This document shows positions 21,001 through 29,879 of a stretch of DNA of 29,879 bases, piece after piece. The notes below the pieces were generated by a model, which searched no databases, had not been told where the DNA came from, and saw nothing but the letters and a program-made list of their open reading frames with translations. Within the stretch, counting starts at the first letter, position 1. Each line of letters begins with the position of its first letter. Position numbers and translations under genes: made by a program. Origin of the DNA: Plantago elongata (lineage: Eukaryota; Streptophyta; Magnoliopsida; Lamiales; Plantaginaceae); the NCBI GenBank assembly GCA_036897095.1, contig JAYMSP010001660.1, forward strand, positions 1 through 29,879, in the 5' to 3' direction.

Positions 21001-23880
21001 AACAGAGTTCAGTTTTATATACGTTAGTTTATCCCATTTCTCATTTCAAGCATCCTTACAGTGAAAAAGAGTACGTTAACCTATTCGATCCTTGCAGTTT
21101 TTGTGGATAAGCTAAACTCATACTGCTGTTATATTACGTAAAATCCAAAGTAGAATACAAGTATACTAACATTTTAAATTACAACTCAAAAGATTCTGGT
21201 TTATCTTCAAGTGTTCTAACATGTAACAATGCTCAAACCAGTTCATTAGTAAGCTTTGATATAACCTAGAATTATACCAGAAGAAATTTTCCTAGCAAAT
21301 TATATAAAATTCATTAATGAAAATGCACGGTATGAAAAACTTGGATATTTTAGGTTACCAGGAAGATAGTGAAAAATGAGATTATCTGATGTTACTATAA
21401 AAGTGAAATTAGAGATGTTACTTTTTAGTAGCATGGAAAGAATCAACTCGATATGTACTCTACACAAGCATAAGTAAAGATGTTACACGTAGAGTAGAAG
21501 TGTAAATGTGCGATCAGAAACTAATCTCCATAATATAAACCCCAGCTCTACGTCGTCAAAAGTAAATCTCAAGAAAAATGAATGCAGTTATGCTGTCCAT
21601 TATCATACAGGAGAGCCACATTACCAGCTTCCAGTCTTCATCAATTACGGGAAATCCGGTAATTCGTTTCTCAACAAGAGTCTCGAGAGCTGTTTTGACA
21701 AGAAAAGGGTTTAGCTATAAAAGTGAACAGCAGGAAACATTCTTAAGAAGTAAAAATAGATAAACAAAAGAAAGACAGACTGCAATACCTTCATCAACTG
21801 TAGTTGTAGGACTTACGACGTGCAAATGCTCCCTTCCAGTCATAAAATCGCCAACGGTATAGAGTCCCTCTCGTGGCTGACAAAGATTGAATCTCAGTAA
21901 GGATGAAGACTTCTAGAAATCAGTATACTACTTATAAATAACCAACAGCGTTCAACCCAAACATATAACTCTGGACTACTCTTCAGCGGGGCAGAAGCTC
22001 ATTTGCAATCAGTATAATGCTCATGGATAATCACACTATTTCATTATTAAAGGTGAAGACTAGTAATTATACAATTTCATTATCAGATGTACCAAACCAA
22101 AAATAGCATAACAACCATACTCCATGTTATTATTCATAAAGCCCCTGAAGTTGCTGCATAAATTGCTGATTAACCCTAAACACAACCTATTAAGCCATAA
22201 CTCAATATCACCAGGTGCTTAGCTCAATTTCATCTAATCTTCATTACAATTACTAAAGGCCAATTTCACTAGCCTAAGGTGCATAAATATAGCCATATCA
22301 TTCAACAATTTATAGCAGACCCTAAAATAGTATAAGGGAGTATCAAAGTAACAACATACTCCGACTGCTTCATTCACAAAAACCATCAAGTTGCGCTAGC
22401 CATAAGATGAACTGCTAATTGGTTCTTAGTATTTCTTAAAACAGACTAACAAGTGTAATAATTCAATTTCGCCATGTCATTCAACAATTCGCGGAAGAAT
22501 TGTATAAGTATAAATGTATAATATCAAAAGTACCAAACAAAATATAGCTTGAGAGTTATCATTTACACATCCAAAAAGTATTTCTAGACAATTGTACAAT
22601 TTCTACGACAAAGAAGCGCAACTCAGTTGGTAAGACGCTTCACCTCCAACCAATATGTCGGGGGTTCGAGTCACCCTTTAGCCGTTTCAAAAAAAAAAAA
22701 GTACAATCTCTACTTGGTTCTTAACTCAGTTTCACCATGTCATTAGCTCAATTCCACCTTAGCTTGTTCATGATTATCAACACTACCAACGAGATATAGG
22801 AAAGAAGACACACTCCACATTATTTATTCATCATACCAATACATGGCGCTAGACATCTGATCAACAGCACAAAAACATACTCCACATCTTATCTCCGTTA
22901 TTGTTATAAAAAAAACAACTTCAATAAACTAAAATGCATACTGAGGTATCTCATCCACAACTCACAGCAGAACTAAAGAAGCTAGTATTATATTATAGTA
23001 TCATATACATCTTCTGACATATCATTCACACTGGAAAGTAAATTGAGACAATTGTACACTTCCTACTTGGTTTTTAAACTCAGTTTCACCAATTCCTTAG
23101 CTCAATTTTGTCTTATCTTCGTTTCAATTACACAGAATTCAACTTCAATAAAATAAAATGCATATATTGTGGCACTGCATCCAACAATCCGTGGCAGAAT
23201 TAAAAAAGCTACTATAGCAGGAAGATTAAATAAACAAATACAGGCAGCTTCTGACTTATCACTCAAACAACCAGGAAGTAATTCAAGACAATTGTAGACT
23301 TCCTACTTGGTTCTTAACACAATTTCACCATTACCTCAGCTCAATTTCATCTTATCTTCGTCACAATTTACACAGAATTCAACTTCAGTAAACTAAAATG
23401 CATAAATTGAGGCATTGCATCCAGCAATACGCAGCAGAACTAAACAAGCTCGTATAGTATCAAAATTACGTAAACAAATACAACTTCTGAATTAGTAAAA
23501 AAAATTTCAATCAACCAAAAAAGTAATTCAAGACAATTGAACACTTGCTACTCGTTTCTCAACTCAATTTTACCAATTCCTTAGCTCAACTCCACATTAT
23601 CTTCACAATTACACAAAATTGAACTTCAATAACCTAAGCTGCACAAACCCAGAGAAGCTCCAATACTCACCTGAATTGAATTGGTAGTTCCATTGGCGGC
23701 AGACGGACGAAATTGGTGGCGCCTCCTTACGACGGAGATACTAACAGCAGGCGAGATGGAAAAAGTGGCAGCAGTATAGTGTGAGATGGTGAAGGGTAAG
23801 CGATTGCCATGGACGGTGGAGATTGCACCTGAACGTGGAACAGCGGATAGGAGATCAGTCGTGAATAGAGCTGAATCCAT
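18073..23880 (-). CDS. CBSX1/CBSX2-like: Chloroplast CBS-domain protein, CBSX1/CBSX2-like, 8 exons
   Basis: The minus-strand exons are 23880-23671, 21876-21789, 21689-21625, 20393-20345, 19039-18987, 18631-18516, 18289-18232 and 18147-18073. All introns have GT..AG ends and phases agree. The total is 714 bases, 237 residues and a TGA stop. Residues 1 to about 60 are Ser/Thr/Ala/Arg-rich with few acids, a likely plastid transit peptide. CBS domain 1 spans about 77-137 (TVGDFMTGREHLHVV, GFPVIDEDWKL, GVVSDYDLLALD) and CBS domain 2 about 171-232 (VVSDVMTPTPLSV, RRLPVVDSEGKLVG, GNVVRAAL), with the family insert (DSTWKTFNEIQKLLSK) between them. Arabidopsis CBSX1 and CBSX2 are stromal proteins that bind adenylates and activate thioredoxins of the ferredoxin system; the same role is inferred here. 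The start is the first ATG with a transit-like sequence, about 90 bases after a TATA box. No coding lesion is seen. Introns 1, 3 and 4 exceed 1.2 kb and carry repeats. Confidence 0.93.
20077..20318. mobile_element. Stowaway-type MITE in intron 4 of the CBSX-like gene
   Basis: The ends are ctccctccatcc (20077) and gggacggagagag (ending 20318), imperfect inverted repeats of the Stowaway type (ctccctccgtcc), flanked by TA target duplications at 20075-20076 and 20319-20320. It is 242 bp, AT-rich and noncoding, as usual for this Tc1/mariner-derived family. It lies about 22 bases from the exon 4 splice donor. Confidence 0.92.
22040..23640. repeat. Degenerate tandem repeat of about 240 bp in intron 1
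   Basis: Blocks recur in the same order: gacaattgta.acttcctacttgg (near 23046, 23287, 23531 and, broken by the SINE, 22588), then ttagctcaattt.atcttatcttcg, then acagaattcaacttcaataa, then aaatgcata followed by gcagaactaaa.aagct. The three right-hand copies are spaced 241 and 244 bases. Older, weaker copies reach left to about 22040. The SINE sits inside one unit. Confidence 0.8.
22607..22700 (+). mobile_element. Short tRNA-derived SINE-like retroposon in intron 1
   Basis: The insert starts gacaaagaagcgcaactcag and has an A-box-like region (gcgcaactcagttgg) and a B-box (gggttcgagtcaccc), the two parts of a tRNA-type Pol III promoter. It ends in an A tract (22689-22700). It is flanked by 13-base target duplications, gtacaatttctac (22594-22606) and gtacaatctctac (22701-22713), which differ at one base. 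The full cloverleaf does not form well, so it is not a tRNA gene. Orientation is antisense to the host gene. Confidence 0.88.
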
Positions 23881-24000
23881 GGTGGTTGAATTGAAGGTAG
23901 GTGTGATATCTGTGAAACAATTGCGTGAAAAGGATGACTCTATTCGGATATTTATGTGTGTGTTGCTGGTTTTATAGGTGAATAGTGTTTTGTGTTTAAG
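23881..24000 (-). promoter_or_regulatory. Core promoter and 5' leader of the CBSX-like gene
   Basis: The minus strand has cacctataaaacc, a TATAAAA box at 23976-23970, about 90 bases upstream of the ATG. A start site near 23940 would leave a leader of about 60 bases. No upstream ATG stands out in that leader. Confidence 0.6.
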
Positions 24001-26129
24001 CTTCAAGTGCTACCATTCAACAATCAACATTATTACGTCTACTTACGTATCAACTCATCTTTGTAGAAAGTTAAGAATCCGGTAAGTCTTTGGTCGGTTG
24101 CTAATTGGAAGGGCGTGATTAGAGAACATCATTTGCTGGGTTTTTGTTTTTTTCGAATATAATTTACTTTCAATAATAAATTAATAGAAAGGGATAGGCA
24201 AAATAAATCAATCGAGAAAATAAAGTAGTCAAACTTATATAAATAATGTTGGTCATAATGTCATGGGTTATGACTTCTTCATCTACTATTATATTATCTT
24301 TCTTTTAATAAAGAGAGCCTAGACTCTCGGGTTTTATATATTTATAATAATCATGGTGGTTTGAATGAACCCGCGTCACCAATAGTCACAAAATAATTAC
24401 ATTCCATCAAAATACCCAACTTGCTACTCTAGCCACTATGGAACCTCCATTTACAACATTTACTAAACCTATCCGAGCCATATCTAGACTAGTGATAAAA
24501 TATGTGTCCTCAGCTCGGAAAGGATCCCAAAAGAATGCCTTCCTGCATAGATGGTGAAAGTGTTCTCGGATGTGCAGTACCAAAAACTACGTCTAAGATC
24601 AAAGTTGAAGTGCCAGGTACCATGCCAACTGCCCTTGCTTGACATCTGAAATATCCGTGCTAGCGCAGTACCTGAACTGTGTTGTCTGATAATTTCCATC
24701 TTGAGCCATTGATCTTGAGTGTCGTGCTGACCTGTGCTGTCAAAAGAAATTTCATGTGCCAAGTACTATTCTCCCTGCCATCTGCAACCTGACGGATCAA
24801 AATTCTGCAGAGAAAGTCTAGAAATATCCACCAAGTAATGCTCCATGTGACCAATTTTCATAACAAAAGGGAGCCTGATGACCTTCTAGCAAAGCAGGTT
24901 GAACAGGTTGAACAAGAATCAGAATCAAACTGATTGATACAATACAGATTATAAACCCATCCACATTCCAAATATAAGCTTCCCTAAACCCATCTGCAAG
25001 ACCCTTTAGTTCTAAAGTACTATCATCTAAACTATCAGATTTCATAAAGATGGTAAAAATTAGCAGCCTGAACACAAATGGGAAACTGCAGAGGACAAGA
25101 TAAATAATTGAATTGGGCCTTCTTTGTTCGGTTTTAGCCTCTTTTAGACTGTATATTCCCTTTTTCCAATCCTCTTTGATAGAAATTTCTTTTTTAAACT
25201 GTAATATCTTTCTTTTGCAATCTCCTTCATTTCTCTTTTTTCTACTCAACCACCATATATCAACAATGTCATCTCTAATATGCAAAGATCCATGATGAAG
25301 CCATGACAATTTAGCAATGAAAAATACATAAACCACCACAGGTGGTGATGAAACACACACAGCCATAGACTAAAACATCTTCCACTGTGGAAGACAGACA
25401 TTACAAACAATTCATGCAGGAACTGAAAAATAAGACTAATGTAGATGTAAATGTACAAACCAACTGAAGGACAAAGGATAGGGAGGAATACTACCCTGCA
25501 CAAAGACTTAAGATGACTGAAGCCTAAAATCAACTCAAGAACACTAAAGCCTACCATTCTACCCTGAAAAATAAGAGAAGGAAAGTGCAGATGCATAAAA
25601 AAGTTAAGACACAAGTTCCTCCCTTGATATCTTAACAAAACTATGCAGACACCCATCCCCTGTTCAGGTACCCCCCCCCCCGATTAATTTGTGCAGAAGA
25701 TTCATAAATTGTGAGACTCTTCATGTTGAAAAACCACATGCCTAAGAAACCATCCTAACCATCTAATACTTTCCCACTTCTGAGTAATATTGTTTTTTTG
25801 CTCAGGTATATGCAAATAATTCTTTTTAAATATAAACCTAGCATTTTGAACCTCTTTTTTTCTGTTTTTTTGGGAAAGCTCTACAGACCCTCTTTTCTTT
25901 TCAGGTCTACTGCATTTTTTCCTCTTTTCTGATTTAGAGGATTTCTACCTATGGAGAAGACATCAAGAACAACAAAAAAATCACCAAAGGAGTAAGCCAA
26001 AAACACAAACATATGAGATGAAACAAGTAACCTGCAAGATGTGGAGTAAAACATTAATGATTATTGAAGAGTTGCAGAATCCCAATTACCTCCCCTTGTG
26101 CATCTTTTGGTGTATGCGAAGCCTGATTT
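24001..26129. other. Intergenic stretch without recognisable genes
   Basis: Overlapping minus-strand open frames exist (24484-24762, 24818-25366, 25246-25656), but they are hydrophobic, T-rich in composition and match no family I know. They lie downstream of the RNase H fragment in the same orientation, so they could be the 3' untranslated part of that element. One poly(C) run occurs at 25671-25681. No tRNA, repeat array or clear element end was found. Confidence 0.4.
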
Positions 26130-26560
26130 ATCAATATAGGCAAGTTACCTTACTTTGACTGGTAGTTCATTCATCTAAAAAACAACTGAAGTTTTAGTTA
26201 TCAAAGAAGATTTGGCTAATTCATCTGCCACTGCATTTCCTTCCCGGTAGATGTGTGCAAAAGAGATCTCCCTATCTTCACAAAGAGCCAATATTTTTGA
26301 GATCAAAGTGCATAACTTCCAGTGTCAGTTATGGTCTTGAAGGCTACCATAGAGTCAGACTCTACTATAACTTGTTGAAAGTTCATCTGCCTACAGATGT
26401 TTAACCCTTGCGAAATTGCAGTTGGTTCTGCAAAGAGGATAGATGTCTTACCATGAAAAGACTAAAACCCTTTGATCATCCTCCCATCTTCATCTCTGAT
26501 TAACCACCACTTGCAGCATTCTTGGTTTGAGGTGAGAAAGAACCATCAGTAGGCATTTAT
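26130..26560 (-). pseudogene. Decayed RNase H domain (LINE-type, RVT_3-like)
   Basis: Fragments in two frames on the minus strand give the order of an RNase H fold. They are TDGSFSPQTKNAASGG (first catalytic Asp), AEPTAISQGLNICR (Glu helix), VIVESDSMVAFKTI (ESDS, second Asp) and REGNAVADELAKSS (the usual C-terminal motif). Stops and at least two frameshifts break it. Such domains occur at the 3' end of plant LINEs and in related genes. No reverse transcriptase lies upstream, so it is an isolated remnant. Its orientation is opposite to the LINE at 13601-17790, so it is not the missing end of that copy unless an inversion occurred. Confidence 0.75.
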
Positions 26561-26569
26561 GCTAACTAT

Positions 26570-27508
26570 AGAAACGGTAAGAATACTACTCATAACATAC
26601 ACAATTTAACAGGGGAATGATCCAACATTTAACATTTTGAGACCCAATGGTTGATAATATATATTTTGTATCGTGTCATATCGTACTGGCCTATTAATTA
26701 ATAGTAATATGCACGTTTTTCTCTAAAATTGTATCTCTCAAAACCGAATAATATACAACACAATCAAATGGGATGTACCCAGGGTGGCATGTGTCCACCA
26801 CACATACAAAAAGATTATTATTCTATAAATTTAACATGTTGCAGTTATTGTGTTTTCAACCCCCCCCCCCCCCCCCAAAAAAATTGAGATTAAGAAAGTT
26901 GAGTTTTTCGCGTATAGAATACTGCTAGAACTCCCAAATAGAAAGAAGATCAAAGATATTTTCCTGCCTAGAGAGTCAGATCCTCCAAAAAAAAAAAAGA
27001 TTGTTATTCTATAAATGTAATTTCACATGTTACGGTTGTTGATTTTTCAACCCCGCAGTGTTACTTGTCGCATCACCAAAGACATAATCCCCCCCCCCTT
27101 CCAACCCATGCACTTGCCCTTTCTAGACGAAGAAAGTAGAGAGACGATGAAAAAGAGTTTCACACGTGTAGAGTATATGTGGTCACCCCATCACACACAC
27201 ATACAATTATTATCTTATACATATGATTTCACAAAATTATTCTACAAAGATAATTGCAAATCCCCGATTATCCCTCCCAACCCCACCCCGTCCCGCTATG
27301 GATGGAGAAAATAGGGAGGTGAATGAAGAGAGTTTTCTCGCCTATATCTCTCATATTAACTTGTGACGATACGTATCATTTCCCGTATATAATGTCATTA
27401 CATAAGCTTGCAAACGAAGAGAACAAAGCTTAAATACATAATATCATATATATCACTAAAAGATGCAAATAATTTGCATTCATTCTCTTCTTCCCATCAC
27501 TTTTATGA
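26570..27508. other. AT-rich stretch with poly(C) runs and weak direct repeats
   Basis: No gene is supported. Poly(C) runs occur at 26860-26876 (17 C) and 27089-27098 (10 C). A block of about 55 bases, gatt(a/g)ttattctataaat...ttcaacccc, appears at 26814-26868 and again at 26999-27054, with a weaker third trace near 27205-27250. The open frame at 27027-27314 spans poly(C) and has no recognisable motif. Confidence 0.4.
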
Positions 27509-28003
27509 TTTTTCTTCTCCACTCTAACTACATATTTATTGTCATATTAATCCTAGTTTATATCGTTTATCAAAGGTTTTCTAAGGTCATGAAACTGTAA
27601 CAAGTAATTGAAGTCTTTTACGGTGCGCTTTATATACATAGAGAGGATATTAGAAGAGTCATTCTCAACGCTTGGACGGGACATGAGTTTTGCTACTCTA
27701 GAGAATGAAACCGGCTTTGTGGACACCAATTCTCAGGATATCTTCCTGATTTTTTTATGCTTTTTCTTCTCCACTCTAACTACATATTTATTGTTATATT
27801 AATCCTAGTTTATATTGTTCATCAAGGGCTTGCTAAGGTCATGAAATTGTACAAAGTAATTGAAGTCTTTTACGGTGCGCTTTATATACATAAAGACGGT
27901 ATTAGAAGAGACATTCTGAACGCTTGGACGGGGACATGAGTTTTGCTACTCTAGAGAATGAAACCGGCTTTGTGGACACCAATTCTCAGGATATCTTCCT
28001 GGT
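27509..28003. repeat. Two-copy tandem duplication, 252-bp period
   Basis: Copy 1 runs 27509-27760 and copy 2 from 27761 to about 28003. Both start tttttcttctccactctaac and share aattgaagtcttttacggtg and gagaatgaaaccggctttgt. The two are very similar throughout, with scattered changes and a one-base indel in cttggacggg(g)acatgag. Short open frames cross the copies but differ in frame between them, so coding is doubtful. Confidence 0.92.
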
Positions 28004-28208
28004 TTTATGTTCAAGAATTAGGTGGTGATAAATTTATAGAGTTGGTTCTTTAATTTGCAAGTGATATAGAAGTTATATAATATTTAAAAATAATTAACCA
28101 TAAATAGACTGAGTAGTGGGCAATTCGTAAAATTACACCTCCCTTATATTACTAAACCAATGGAATGATGAGTAAAATGGGACTATAATATTTAACATTC
28201 CATATAAA

Positions 28209-28235
28209 CTAGTACTAACCCTTGGCGATGCCACG
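28209..28235 (-). other. Helitron 3' terminal hairpin and CTAG end
   Basis: The minus strand reads cgtggcatcgccaagg and then gttagtactag. The stem is tggc/gcca around atc, extended with one mismatch. About 7-10 bases separate it from the terminal CTAG (28212-28209), close to the usual spacing. The hairpin is weaker than in young Helitrons. Confidence 0.7.
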
Positions 28236-28585
28236 ACATATTAAACTTTTTATAAATAATAATTATTTTCCAATTAGCACAAACAATAAATAATTAAAAC
28301 AACAATAAGAATCAATAGTTTATAATAATAAGATAACACCATATGTTACAATAGAGTTTTAAACAATAAGAATAAGAAACAATGAAAATTTCGTACAAAA
28401 AGAAAATGAAGGGAAGGAAAAAAAGAGTGGGAAGACTTCGGATTCCGGTACAGATGACAAACCACACGCACTGCATACAACTTATTAAAAATAATTGTTA
28501 ATTATCGATTTATAATACTTGCATAATAACTAATATAATTTTTTTTTAAAAAACTAATATGTGAATAAAAAAAAAATTATATACC

Positions 28586-29879
28586 TTAGAGATGTCTAAA
28601 AATCTCTTTATAAACAACATTGGTAGTCATATCGTTTGAGTTTCCTTCATCATCCAATGTTAAGACCTTCAGTCCCTTCCTGCTAGTCACACTATTAAAG
28701 GCTACATATAACTGATCATGACTGAATATAGGCTTTGGAAGGTAGAGTCCAATGTGCAATAATAATGACTCTTATTGATCGTCGTTGCATAGCATACTGA
28801 TATAGGAAACTACCTCCTTTAAAATTGAATTGGAAACTTAGTCAAGTCTGATGGGCTAAGTATCATTCGAGCTATGTAAACCTTCTTTCCGGCTTTCTTT
28901 CCATGTATCGTCTTCGCCTCAATAACATGTTTGCCAATCTCAGTGATGACTAATCGAGTTCCGTTACATAGCTCTTCGTGCTGATCAATGTTCCTTAAGA
29001 GCATAATAGGACAACCAACTTTCAAACAACTAATGTAACTGGGTATGCCAGAAGTCCTAATAGTATTCAAAAACTCAACCAAGTAAACATCTTCTTTATT
29101 TACGATGTCATCCTCATCGGGACATATGGAATCTGAACTCATAAACTCATGTGAATCTCCAAGGAGCAACGACATGATGTAATCGTTGACCTCCTGCATG
29201 ACCTCAATTTGGTGCAAGTATAGCCCGATCCTGGAAATATTGTCTATCACCAACATTATCTAACAATCTGGGATATGTACTCTTTACTATAGCAGGAACC
29301 GCTGGACCATCAGACGAATCACAATATCCTCAAGCAATCTGAATTGAACCTCACCGTCATTGGATTCACCAACTTCATCATCTCCTACTTTCAACAACCA
29401 ATCCGCAAATTCTCTTATGCGATCATTCTCTTCAGATTAGTTCCGAGACTGCAAGTAAATATGTTTATATATGTTAAACTGTAATTCAATAAAAATACAT
29501 TAAAGTTATTTGTAAAAATAATTACATATTCACATAACTTATAAAAAATAATGATAACGCACTTGTAGACGCATGTTCTTATTAGTTTCAATACCCGACA
29601 ATGGTCCCAAATCCTCTTAGATGTGGAAAGTGAATGGTGGAATATATCCTGCCTACTACCTTTTGGTACCACTAGTAGTATTTGTCTGAAATCTCCATAA
29701 AAAACAATGGTCAATCCACCAAATGGCTTTGCGGATCGTTCAACATTATTACCCCTCATAATGTCCCCGGGATTGCGGTTAAGAGCTTCAAAGGAGTACA
29801 TGTTAGTCGTGGGAGCTTCATCCCAAATAATTAACTTAGTCATATTCAACAATTAAGAAAGCTTTCTCCCGGGCGTTAA
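28586..29879 (-). pseudogene. Helitron PIF1-type helicase, C-terminal part, decayed
   Basis: PIF1-type helicases unwind DNA during rolling-circle transposition. Visible from the window edge: LIIWDEAPTTNMYSFEAL (Walker B, DEAP, about 29815), PFGGLTIVFYGDFRQIL (about 29730-29680) and VPKGSRQDIFHHS. After an intron with GT..AG ends (29562-29449) the frame continues with SEENDRIREFADWLLKVGDD (about 29430). Then come LKVGCPIMLLRNIDQHEEL (about 29020), NGTRLVITEIGKHVIEAKTI, and in a shifted frame FSHDQLYVAFNSVTSRKGLK (about 28700-28650) and a stop at 28588-28586. Frameshifts near 29590, 29300 and 28800 and several stops disable it. The Walker A motif and the Rep part lie outside the window. Confidence 0.88.

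Larger units (their letters stand above)
28209..29879 (-). mobile_element. Helitron, 3' end with helicase remnant (runs off the window)
   Basis: On the minus strand a PIF1-type helicase remnant (ends 28586) is followed by about 375 bases of AT-rich DNA. Then comes a short hairpin and gttagtaCTAG, with a T as the next host base (28208). This fits a Helitron 3' terminus, which ends in CTRR after a hairpin and inserts between A and T. The 5' end and the Rep domain would lie beyond 29879. Confidence 0.75.

Noticed and set aside
22607..22688. A functional tRNA gene
   Set aside because: A- and B-box sequences are present, but the acceptor and anticodon stems pair poorly, and an A tail with target duplications marks it as a retroposon.
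23786..23977. Plus-strand open frame of 63 codons
   Set aside because: It is antisense to the first exon and leader of the CBSX-like gene.
24484..25656. Minus-strand open frames as exons of a second gene
   Set aside because: The peptides are hydrophobic or low complexity, overlap in frames, match no domain I recognise, and no consistent splice set joins them.

Overview
This window looks like repeat-rich nuclear DNA from a eudicot plant, probably an asterid. A Lamiales-like origin is only an impression. The evidence is GT..AG introns in a plastid-targeted plant gene, a Stowaway MITE, plant Ty1/copia and Ty3/gypsy LTR remnants, an L1-type LINE, a tRNA-derived SINE and a Helitron with a PIF1-type helicase. 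Only one gene appears intact: a minus-strand CBSX1/CBSX2-like chloroplast CBS-domain gene of 8 exons (18073-23880), whose frame closes over 714 coding bases.

Layout from left to right. 1-930: a possible transposon edge, AT-rich sequence and a GC-rich patch. 934-4509 (minus): a decayed, intron-containing transposon-associated gene with its own upstream TATA box. 4968-7704 (minus): a truncated Ty1/copia element with 5' LTR, primer-binding site and gag remnant. 7705 to about 10330 (plus): the 3' part of an Athila/Tat-like Ty3/gypsy element, with polypurine tract, LTR start and a long hairpin in the LTR. About 10349-13600 (plus): pieces of a second gypsy element, namely an LTR end, a 66-bp tandem array, a ~20-bp tandem array, unassigned interior, a polypurine tract and a second LTR start. 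About 13601-17790 (plus): a LINE truncated at both ends. 17860-24000 (minus): the CBSX-like gene with its UTRs and promoter. 24000-26130: no recognisable gene. 26130-26560 (minus): a decayed RNase H domain. 26570-28208: low-complexity DNA with a two-copy 252-bp tandem duplication. 28209-29879 (minus, running off the window): the 3' end of a Helitron with a decayed helicase.

The only cellular function supported is that of the CBSX-like protein, expected to be a stromal adenylate-sensing regulator of the ferredoxin-thioredoxin system. Everything else is mobile DNA at different stages of decay. The long introns of the CBSX-like gene hold a MITE, a SINE and a degenerate tandem repeat, so the gene has grown by insertion and duplication while its coding sequence stayed intact. 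I saw no system that is clearly new. The points most worth following up are the all C-to-T pattern of premature stops in the transposon gene, the two arrays that look like nascent satellites, the 173-bp LTR hairpin, and the insertions inside the CBSX-like gene.
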